A stretch of DNA of 64,000 nt from Beverwykella pulmonaria (Eukaryota; Ascomycota; Dothideomycetes; Pleosporales; Melanommataceae), in contig BCHH01000009.1 of assembly GCA_001599595.1 (NCBI GenBank), positions 1,478,901 to 1,542,900 on the forward strand. The letters are read 5' to 3'. How positions within the stretch are numbered: the stretch's first letter is position 1; each line of letters starts with the position of its first letter. This document shows positions 24,555 to 32,860 of this stretch, piece by piece. The translations under genes were made by a program, and so were the position numbers. The notes under the pieces are model-generated. The model searched no databases, was not told where the DNA came from, and saw only the letters and a list, made by a program, of their open reading frames with translations.

Positions 24555-25177
24555 TCATCTTCGTTGCGGCGCGAATCGTACTCGGAACTCTTTGTCTGTA
24601 TGCGTGTCAGCAGCCATTCCACCCGGCCAGCCCAGCGGGTTTGTTGTACCTTGGTTTTTCACTTTGTACAGCAGATCCCGGATGACGTCCGTCTCGTTGA
24701 CTCCCAGGGCGTTGAAGTTCTTCCTCACGGTCAGAGCCAGCTGATCCTTTTGGACTCTCCTCTTCGCCTTCGGCCGTGCCATTGTGGGTGAGAAGCGACC
24801 GATGCCGTTGCCGAGCACAACGTGGCTAAGCGGCTTCTTGAACGCCGAGGGAGTGTCGAGGCGGTAGGCCCGTCGGTAGCCTTGGAGGAGCGATCTATCC
24901 TGTTTCGACCATGACATCTGTGAAGGGCAGTCAGGCGTCAGTGGGCGAAGTGGCAGCATGCTGACCGGCGACTCACTCCTGAGGTGCTGCTGTGGTCGTT
25001 CTGGCCGCTGTTGGTAGAGGCATTGTCCGCAGTCGAGGACATGACTTCCTTCAGATTACTGCCGTTTGCAAGGTTCGTCGCTCCATTGCGCCGGCCGCGC
25101 GCGGTGGTTCCCTGCAGCGAGTGGAGCTTCTCTTTGAGGGTCAGAGCATCCTCCTGTGTGCGCTTCGCGGGAGGCAT
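24555..25177 (-). CDS. SAP30-type Sin3-binding subunit of a histone deacetylase complex
   Basis: Three exons: 25177-24977, 24917-24650 and 24595-24555 (510 nt, 169 residues). The first ~67 residues are polar, probably disordered (MPPAKRTQEDALTLKEKLHS...). The rest matches the fungal SAP30 Sin3-binding domain: MSWSKQDRSLLQGYRRAYRL, SPTMARPKAKRRVQKDQLAL, VRKNFNALGVNETDVIRDLL and YKVKNQDKEFRVRFAP. In the family this domain contacts the PAH3 region of Sin3 and stabilises the Rpd3/Sin3 deacetylase in the nucleus. The last intron is 54 nt, a multiple of three without stops, so a read-through frame exists. I prefer splicing because the join restores the family's KNQDK-type junction and the intron has a TGAC branch and CAG acceptor. 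Confidence 0.82.
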
Positions 25178-26399
25178 CGCGCGGTAAGAAAAGAACGAGA
25201 GGTATAAGAAGGAAATACAATAAATGCTAGCCCCTCGGACGCGAGGCAGCAAGGTCGAGCCGGTGTCGTAGGCAAGAGGAGGGTCTACATTCGAGCTCGC
25301 GATCATCTGCGGTGAGTCGGTCGGTCGAGTGCGAAAAGCGTTGCGCTCGGGCCCCAGCCCGGGGCTGCCAAATGACGTTTCTCGGGGTCCAAGGGGGACG
25401 CCAGAAGCGCGGAAGAACTGTTTCGCCTTATTCCGGGCTAAAACAACAGTCCATTATCTCGTCTCTCGTCCGGGGCATCTCGAGTCGCTTCTTGCAGTGC
25501 ATTGGCATCGCAATGGAGTCTCTCCTACCGTCTGGGATAGTTGGAGAAGCCATGGTGGCGAGCCGCGCTTACTGCCAAATGCTCCCATCTCTGAACACTT
25601 ATAGCTGCGGCCGGGTGCCATCGCAAAATAGGAGAGGACGGAACCGTCGACAATCGGTCTTATCAAGGCTAAAAAGAGCAGATGAGATGTCGAAGAGTGG
25701 ATTCGACGCGAGATGGCGAATATCGGCTCATCTAGTACGTGTGCGCTTCATCCGACCGAGCCGAGACTCGTCCAGCTTGCAGTGTTAGCCAAATCTTATT
25801 CTTGGTATATACATTTCCTTCTGCCTTTCAAACTATCGCCGCCATCTGCAGTCTGTTCTTCTTTGGGGTCTTTCCGCAGATCCAAAAGCAGTCTTTATCT
25901 CGTTATGCCTACAGCAGATGCTCATATTCTCACTTCCTTCCACGTCATCCGCAAATGTTACGGCTCAGTTGCCGAGGACAAACGTCATGACCTGCGACCA
26001 TAGGTAGACGGGCCAATTTAGTGTAACTGTGTCCAAAGCATATTATGGATTAGTCGTTGTGTCTCATTTTAAACCCTACAATCGCGTCATACATTAGGAG
26101 TTGCTTCAGTTTGGATTGCAAGGGGCAAGGAGCCTGCATGTATGAGCAGGTACCATCAACCCGGCCGCTCTGAACTCTGCAGGTATATCTAAATTGTGCA
26201 CTCGAGGACCACAACACCAGAGATTACGTCACTGATACTATTCTCCAATGCTGTACCGGCTTCTGGTTTGATCTAAACAGGGCTCGCCATCAAACATTGT
26301 TTAGTGCATCTTCGTCTGTCACCAACCTCACAGCTAATGTACATGGCAGCCTGCTTCATTTCTTGAACCTCTAGCTGCCGTCTATCAAATTGTCTATAA
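25178..26399. other. Upstream region of the SAP30-like gene
   Basis: The first few hundred bases should carry the SAP30-like promoter. The remainder has only short overlapping frames; no family recognised. Confidence 0.45.
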
Positions 26400-27117
26400 G
26401 ACATCTCTCTCACTTCTCCAGCGCCTTTCCACCTTGAAAGGCACGCCGCTGTTTCAGGCCACAGTCAAGTCGTCTCTCTCCAGCAGCCTTTGCTGTCTCT
26501 ATAAATCTACCATTGTAGTACTCAATCCTTCACCCTTTCCTCTACAACGTTATCTCTTCCCTCCACCGCTTTTCGACATACTTGACTCTTCTAGAACCTT
26601 CCCAGCTTGTACTTCACACCACAGCTACCTCCTGCTACAGATCACCCCACTTCGGTACGTGTATCCTTAGCCTTGTTCCTTCTGCCCACATCTATCAACT
26701 GCTCGCCTGGAGAATCCCAAGATCTCTATCTCTCTCACCTTACCTGTGATAGGCCGCATCCCCAAGACTCCGGAGCTAATGCTTATATAAACTAATCCTC
26801 CACTTCATCTCCTAATCCTTCCACTCTCACACTTCCACCAACTTTCTCCAACCCACCAACGCTCTCATGACTTTCGTCTTTGCATAAATCTTCTGATTCT
26901 CAGTCAGCTTCTACGTCTACTCAACAAAGCCGATGTTCTTACCCTCCAAGCTACTGGTCGGAGTACATCTCGAACTAGTTCGTGCCTTCTCACCTTTGCC
27001 TTATTTTGCTTTCTTTATCTCGACCCATTCTACTCAGGCCTCCACCTGAACCCAGCGGTCGGTGAATCCCGATCTTCAAAGAAAGGCTTAAATGCCAACG
27101 GATCTTTCTTTCACCAG
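26400..27117 (+). promoter_or_regulatory. Promoter/5'-leader-like region cut off by a retroelement
   Basis: The plus strand is strongly pyrimidine-rich from about 26,400 to 26,960, has a TATAAA at 26500-26505, and shows the CT-rich look of a fungal core promoter and leader, but no substantial open frame follows before the copia-like element begins at 27122. The decayed gene on the far side of that element starts 22 bp after it. I infer that this is the original promoter of that gene. Confidence 0.4.
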
Positions 27118-27121
27118 AGCA

Positions 27122-27246
27122 TGTTGGATTGAAGATAAAATGTATGATATTATATGTCGTGTCTCTCGATACGTAGGCGTCCCAGATGTATCCCTGTAGA
27201 GAACAAGCTATGACCATATTCATGTTATATATATATGTATATGTAT
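27122..27246 (-). repeat. Left (3') LTR, interrupted by a DNA transposon
   Basis: Matches the right LTR over about 115 bases with roughly ten mismatches by my hand count, mostly transitions. It is cut at a TA dinucleotide by the nested transposon; the LTR-like TAGTCC resumes directly after that transposon at 29100, then diverges. Confidence 0.75.
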
Positions 27247-27247
27247 A

Positions 27248-27290
27248 ACGTATTCGATAAGCGAGTGACGCAGACAAGCGAGTGACGCAC
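27248..27290 (+). repeat. Left terminal inverted repeat of the DNA transposon
   Basis: Starts ACGTATTCGATAAGCG. Contains GCGAGTGACGCA twice in direct orientation with a 5-bp spacer, a likely pair of transposase-binding sites by analogy with other pogo-like ends. Confidence 0.9.
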
Positions 27291-27366
27291 CCTAACAACT
27301 TTCATCGACTGTACAGTACAATAACTCCACAACGCAAAGTGATAGAAACAATATACAACGTGGGAA

Positions 27367-29001
27367 TTAATCTAAAGTTATTTCTACATCTTTCTGGCAT
27401 GTGCGAATATTGTGTCCTGCTTCTTTGCAGCGGCTACAGCGCGACTGCTGCTGCGCGCCCCCATCTGCGCGTGCCCTGCCTTGACGCATTTCGACTTCAA
27501 GTTGTTTATTAACGTCCTTTTGAGCGATTATATCAGCGCCTTCTGCCTTTGTAAGGGTCCCTTGCTTCTGTATCCGCTTTTTTTTGCGCGCTCTGCGCTT
27601 TGTTGCAGCTTCATTTGCCTTCTGAAGGCGAGCAACTTGATCGCGTAGTAACACGCCTAAATGTATCATAATCTCAGCGCCCCAAGCAAGCTGATCAAGC
27701 GACGCAAGAATAGGAGTAGGAGAGCTATTCTAATGCCTTTGAATCTGGTTGCGAATTAAGGTTGATTGAGCTCCTAGCTCAGCAGCGTTGCTTGGTGTTT
27801 TAGATTCCTATTTGGTGACCTCTGGTGTAGGAGAAGACGGCGTCTGAAGCCTAACATCAAGCTTTAAGAGTACAGCCTCTAGGTTAAATGGTACTAGGCC
27901 TGCTGCTCAAAAGCTTGCACAGATATTATCCTTTGTAATAGACTTGTAAAAGGCTGCTTTAAAGGCTGGAAGAAACTTAAGCTTTGTAATGTGGTGGATG
28001 TGGTCGCGCACCAAGCTCTCAACCTTATGCCTGTACGCCTTCTTATAAGGTCCAAAGCAGCCTACGTCAAGTAGTTGTAGCAGGTGTGATGCGTGCGACG
28101 GCATACAGAGCGTAACAATATTGTCTTCCTTGCAGATATCTTTAAATCCTTGTAAGAGGTGGCTCTTATGGCCATCTAAAATTAGCAGGCGATGCGTGCC
28201 TACTGTACAATCCTTTGTGTGCTTGTTAAAGTGCTTTAACCACTTAATACTAAGCTTATTGGTTGTCCAGCCGTTGTCGCTTACTAATATAGGCTAGTCT
28301 AGTAGTATATCATCACCCTCATACCATGCTGAGAGATGATATACGCCTGCAAGAATAATAAACGGTGGAATTGCCCATCCACACGCGTTGATTCTGTAGA
28401 TTACTATGGCCTATTTGTGATCGCCAGGTTGTACAGCTTTTGGCTGATTGCGTCTCTTAGAGCCTGTAACAACTTTTCCTGTTGAGATAACGCCTATCTG
28501 GTTGCCAGTTTTATTAAAGTTGTAGGTGTCTTGATCTTGGATGCTGTACTTTGCCTTTGTGTTGCGTACAAGCTCAAACTACAGCGCAATAATCTCTAGA
28601 TCTTCGCATAGAGCTCTCTGGCGATTGTACTTTCGATTGAATTGTGTTTTAAGCTCTGGGGTGCGCTTAACAAAGTTCTCTGGCCACTTAATGCCAACCT
28701 TGCCAGCAGCGCGCTTAGCAAGTAGTTTGTTGGCCATATCTCGCACCTCGCATAGTCTAGGCGCAAATCCTTGGGAATCCAGGTCAAGTATGTGTTGAAT
28801 AATAACGGTTTCCTCAGTCTTAGTGAGCTTCTTTGAATTGGGCTCACAATCGCGTTGTGCAGGTGTACCAGCGCTTCGTCGTCTTAGCGTAGGTTCGGGG
28901 ACATTGTATATTGCTGCAGCTTGTCGCACACTTTTGATTTGATTTTTATTGATAGCCAAGATAGCTAGGGCCATCCTGCCTTCGTTTTGGATTGATTGCA
29001 T
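27367..29001 (-). pseudogene. Fot1/pogo-type transposase, six nonsense codons
   Basis: A single frame of 545 codons (normal length for the family) from an ATG at 29001 to a TAA at 27367-27369, with no frameshift. The N-terminus is a psq-type helix-turn-helix (IKSVRQAAAIYNVPEPTLRR) followed by a CENP-B-like DNA-binding part. The DDE core shows DNGWTTN and LILDGHKSH, and the C-terminus has a CCHC knuckle (CSRCKEAGHNIRTC). In-frame stops sit at 28579, 28411, 28294, 27907, 27808 and 27730 (lowest base of each codon). Five are TAG and one is TGA; the TAGs fit TGG or CAG codons changed by C-to-T at CpA on one strand or the other. This is the signature of RIP, and the copy cannot make full-length transposase. 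Confidence 0.9.
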
Positions 29002-29056
29002 GTGAGGTGGTTGAGTTATAGCAGTTGAAAGTTGACGCGTCGCGTTTTGTTGTTGA

Positions 29057-29099
29057 GTGCGTCGCTCGCTTGTCTGCGTCACTCGCTTATCGAATACGT
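29057..29099 (-). repeat. Right terminal inverted repeat of the DNA transposon
   Basis: Inverted copy of the left terminal repeat, with one mismatch in about 43 bp, ending in ACGT next to TA. Confidence 0.9.
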
Positions 29100-29507
29100 T
29101 AGTCCTTATTTCGTAGAAATTAAAATTGTAGTTCCGAATGTGGCCTGAAACTGTGCCGTTTCTTCGCCGAAATTGTAAGGTAAAAGAAATCAAACGAGGA
29201 CGGACCTGGATCGGCACCGCTGCGACTGTTCTCACCCTGCAGGCGGCGAGAATGTCGAGTATGAGCCATTGAAGCTGAAAGACGTGCAAAAGAGTCGCGA
29301 AAGAATCGCAGAAAGAGGGCGAAGTGTGATGTTGATGAAGCAAAATATCAGAAAGTTTTTTTTATCAATGACAAGTAAACATCACAATCCGTTTGCACAC
29401 CACCTCCACACCACCACGCCATTCTCACCACGAGGCTTGTCAGAAGTAGCCCAAGGCTGTGTCTGGTGACGATGTCGATGATTCCGAGGGTGGTCGCGCA
29501 CCTGTGA

Positions 29508-29571
29508 GTGGGTGTCTTGTCGTTGTCTCGAGCTTATGCGTGGGTGTCTTGTCGTTGTCTCGAGCTTATGC
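29508..29571. repeat. Exact 32-bp tandem duplication
   Basis: Two exact adjacent copies of a 32-bp unit (begins GTGGGTGTCTTG, ends CGAGCTTATGC) in the non-coding part of the copia-like element, between the nested transposon and the gag/protease-like frame. Confidence 0.9.
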
Positions 29572-29696
29572 TAACATGTCTTGCAGGTGTCCGCTCCGCT
29601 GCCGGTGCCGGTGCCTAATCGGGGCAGATGAAGTAGCATTTATCATATGGGTAGATTAGTCCGCATAAGCAAGGTCGTCCTGTTGAATCAAACCTG

Positions 29697-30851
29697 CTAC
29701 CACTTCTGTTGCCCTGCTCGCCGCTTCCTCAGGCGTTTGTTGCCTCCTTGGTAAGGGGTGCGCCCGCGAAATGTAGACGTTTCGGCAGCGTTTGTGGTCG
29801 CAGACGCCGCGTTGTGTACGGTGCTGGTCTTTTTCGAAGAGACGACAGCATTCATAAATTTTTTGATGTAGTCTATCATGAATTCAAGAGTTACTGCAAC
29901 TTCTTGATTAGCTTGTCTCGCTACAGTCATGCCTACTAGTTGTACGTAACACTCCGTGCTTACTCCTCGTATGGCGAGGGTCAGATCTTCCTGCGGGTTT
30001 GATCCGAGGGCTTCTGGGAGGTCGCATTGCGTGGCCTCGTAGACTGCGTTACGCCATAGCGTTAGCCATAGGTCAATTTCGTACGAAGTTTTGTCAACTG
30101 GCTTTGATAGTCTCAGTTCTTTGTATCTCATTTGTGCCCTTCGCTTTCTCTCCTGTTCAGATGGTTCGGTCATATCGACGGGTATGTCTTCCATTCTTGT
30201 GGATGTCATTATGGTGTGGGTATCAGATTCGTTCCGAGGGTGTCTATCTGCAGGTAGGATTTCCATAAAGTAGTGACCGCCAGCTTTGGGCGTGTGGCAA
30301 AGTACCTGGTTCGTTTCCATATTGTAGATAATCCGCTTCCCTGAGTCCCAAGCGTACCCGTTGTATTCAAGCCTTGAAAGGCTAATGAGGTTCGTAAAGA
30401 ACGATGGGATATACGCTACTTCTCTGATGCGTAGGGTTATTGTCTCCCCATTGCCGCCTTCGCGTTGTGCCTCAATAATGTATTCTCCGTATGACTCGAT
30501 TTTTACGAGGGAGTCACCCGTTTGCAGGTATTCGTCGTCTGCGGGCCTTGTGAACTTGAAGTTCTTGAGGTTGTTCCTCACATGAATGTCCGCTCCGGCA
30601 TCGAGTATTGTACTCATTCGCATTACGAGGCTTGTAACTTCAATGTTGTTTGCTGCTATAACGACACCGCCTCCGGCTCGCTTCGTTGCGTAGGCATTGC
30701 GTGAGGGGTTCGTTGGAGCTTTTTCGTCTATGTCGATAATTGTATAAGGTGTTCTCTGTCTTGTGAGGTACCTTTCGTTCTTGAGCTGAGATGCCAGGAT
30801 GACACGTTGCAACGACGATGATTTACTTGGATTGAAGGCTAGGACGTTCAT
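29697..30851 (-). CDS. Chimeric copia-like protein: protease-like segment followed by gag-like segment
   Basis: An uninterrupted frame of 384 residues starting about 234 bp inside the 5' LTR. Residues about 75-200 match the retropepsin/GAG-pre-integrase neighbourhood of copia polyproteins (ILDAGADIHVRNN, VAYIPSFFTNLISLSRLEYN, AWDSGKRIIYNMETN). The usual catalytic D-S/T-G is read here as DAG. The second half (from about 215) looks like the start of a copia gag (MTSTRMEDIPVDMTEPSEQE, LWLTLWRNAVYEATQCDLPE) and ends in a basic tail without an evident zinc knuckle. Canonical order is gag then protease, so this is a rearranged protein. Its function is unknown; intactness could be chance or recent origin. 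Confidence 0.6.
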   Translation of the reverse strand: MNVLAFNPSKSSSLQRVILASQLKNERYLTRQRTPYTIIDIDEKAPTNPSRNAYATKRAGGGVVIAANNIEVTSLVMRMSTILDAGADIHVRNNLKNFKFTRPADDEYLQTGDSLVKIESYGEYIIEAQREGGNGETITLRIREVAYIPSFFTNLISLSRLEYNGYAWDSGKRIIYNMETNQVLCHTPKAGGHYFMEILPADRHPRNESDTHTIMTSTRMEDIPVDMTEPSEQERKRRAQMRYKELRLSKPVDKTSYEIDLWLTLWRNAVYEATQCDLPEALGSNPQEDLTLAIRGVSTECYVQLVGMTVARQANQEVAVTLEFMIDYIKKFMNAVVSSKKTSTVHNAASATTNAAETSTFRGRTPYQGGNKRLRKRRAGQQKW

Positions 30852-31085
30852 TTTCGATCAATTGATTGCTTCGTGCTAAGTCGTGTGTTGGAATTGTTTC
30901 TTATGGGTATCGGTTTGGAGAGGACGCGATCGATGATTGTTGTTGTGATTGCTGATTCGCATGAAGTGACGATATTTCTACCACTCGGAGTACAGCGTCC
31001 GCTTCGACACCGTTCTAGTCGAATTTTATTTATAAAATTGTGTTTTTGATATATTTTGTTAGTATGCTCGAGCCGGGTTCATAAC

Positions 31086-31209
31086 TGTTGGATTGAAGAT
31101 AAAATGTACGATATCATATGTCGTGTCTCTCGATACGTAGGCGTCCTGGATGTATCTCGGTAGAGAAAAAGCTATGACCATATTCACGTGATATATATAT
31201 AGTCCGACA
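31086..31209 (-). repeat. Right (5') LTR of the copia-like element
   Basis: 124-bp copy with TGTTGG/CCGACA termini, intact. On the minus strand the element reads outward from here into the gag/protease-like frame. Confidence 0.8.
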
Positions 31210-31231
31210 GAGCCAACCCCACAACGGCGCA

Positions 31232-32860
31232 ATGCATCATCCTAATATGGGCCAGATGAGCTCACCATCTCATATACACATGATAGAGGAGAGAGTCCAA
31301 GGCCTAGAGTGCTCGCAGTCCGATCTACGTACCGATGTTGAGGATCTTAAGGCCCTTTACATTGGGCTTTACTCCGCAATTGAGACAATGAAGAGGGGCC
31401 GATGGTCTGTCGAGGTAGCTTGTTTCAACACCAGGTTAAAGCTCCAACAGAGAAATTCGAGGACTTCTGCAGGAAGCTGGACCAGCTCAAGGTGGAAACG
31501 CTGAAGGTTACTTCGGGTAGACAATGACAAGTAGAAGAACGGCAAAGCCACTGCAACTACCAGCTCGAGGGAAGTCACTCTGACTCCCAGCAATTCTTTG
31601 TGCCACCGCACTTGAGGGATGCTTCGGGCTCCGTCTCCATACCGCCACATCTGAGGGGTAAGCAAGCCGTCGAGCAAGGCAACGGCTCTTCTCCAGTGAA
31701 TAGCTCGCAGAAGTCTGAGCAGGGCAATAGGTTTGCTCCTTCTCAGCATCGCATTGCTATCTCGAAAAGGTAAGTATGCATACAACTTCATGATCTATTA
31801 CAGCTCTAACATTCTCAAGTGTTCTTAGATCCTCGAATGCATCAAGTGACAGCAGCGCCCCAAGGATGCGAACAATCCCCTCGTCACCGACGGCAACGTT
31901 GACCAATCGTCCTACGCTTCTTGATAACCTCTATTGCCTCTGATTATTGTTTTGTGCCGTTCTCGCCGCCCTGCTAACGACACTGAGGCCCGAACTCGTT
32001 CGCGCCCAGATCCCAATTGCAGAGGTCACTCCGCTATCCTCCGCCACTACCACCTTCTAACCCGATGTACCGAAGAATTCCATCAAAGAACCTACCATAT
32101 CACTTTTGGCAAAGGCTGGACGCCTCTCTACATCCAGGGACTTCAACCTCTACACCAAACTGCCGCAAGCTTCATTCCGCCTACTACGCAGATGGTGACC
32201 TTCTCCGCTGACTTCCTCCGCAACATCTTCGGCGGTATCACCTGGTATCCCGGTTTGAACTTCGTCGAGACCTCCACCAGCCCGTACATCTTTTGCAAAC
32301 TGCACCTACTACACCCTTGACACGCGCTACGAGCCGTATCTCCTAAAGCAAGAAAGCCGGTGAGCATGGCGCCAAGCTAGCTCCCTTCTTCAACAAAACC
32401 CCCGAAGAAGTCTTCGACCACGACGTTGATGGCAAGTCCTTGGAGAATGTCTCCATGTTCATCATGACCCCCGACACTGCCAGTCGCAATTGCTATGTGT
32501 ACTTCGGGAACTAAAGTCAGACGCGGTGGAGCGATAAGCTCAACTACGAGTGCATGGTCGAGTGCGTGCCAAGCACTTCCGCTCGCGGTCAAGGAGTACT
32601 AGGCTGAGGAGCTGAGCGCTGTCGGGCGTCTGGAGTGGGTCACTGAAGAGCTGATGAAGCATTTCTGGACGAAACCGGTGTACGAAGGCCGCCTTTTTGG
32701 GTCGCAGGGTGAAAGACTCGGTAGTGCCGGATGAGGAGGCCAAGTTGGATGAAAAATTCAAGCGGGACGTCAAAGCCTATGTATGGAAGCTAAAGGAATG
32801 GGAGAAGGATGCCGAGCTCAAAACCAATTTGATCAAGAAGGACTTCAATCTCTAGCCTTT
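31232..32860 (+). pseudogene. Decayed fungal gene (coiled-coil N-terminus, DUF6697-like C-terminus)
   Basis: Starts with an ATG 22 bp after the copia-like element. The first frame encodes a coiled-coil-like segment (IEERVQGLECSQSDLRTDVE). A shifted frame continues through VPPHLRDASGSVSIPPHLRG to a well-formed intron (31770-31828, GTAAGT...TTAG) and then SNASSDSSAPRMRTIPSSPT. Further on, GEHGAKLAPFFNKTPEEVFD, YVYFGN, SQTRWSDKLNYE, AEELSAVGRLEWVTEELMKH and FWTKPVYEGRLFG follow in broken frames. Interruptions include TAA after YVYFGN, and TAG where KEY(W)AEEL is expected. The C-terminal pattern resembles an uncharacterised fungal family that I recall as DUF6697; the name is uncertain, the relic status is not. 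Confidence 0.6.

Larger units (their letters stand above)
27248..29099 (-). mobile_element. Fot1/pogo-type (Tc1-mariner superfamily) DNA transposon
   Basis: A 1,852-bp element flanked by TA on both sides (27246-27247 and 29100-29101), the target-site duplication of Tc1/mariner elements. The termini are inverted repeats of about 43 bp with one mismatch. Inside is a single transposase frame on the minus strand with six in-frame stops. The element has inserted in the left LTR of the copia-like element, so it is the younger of the two insertions. Confidence 0.9.
27122..31209 (-). mobile_element. Non-autonomous Ty1/copia-like LTR element with a nested DNA transposon
   Basis: Bounded by a direct repeat of about 124 bp that starts TGTTGG and ends CCGACA (inverted termini as in LTRs). 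The flanks are GAGCA on the left (27117-27121) and GAGCC on the right, a near-match 5-bp target-site duplication. The coding strand is minus, so the right repeat is the 5' LTR. Removing the nested DNA transposon leaves an internal region of only about 2 kb, with one long frame (29697-30851) and no integrase, reverse transcriptase or RNase H. The element therefore depends on another copy for movement, if it is mobile at all. Confidence 0.75.
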
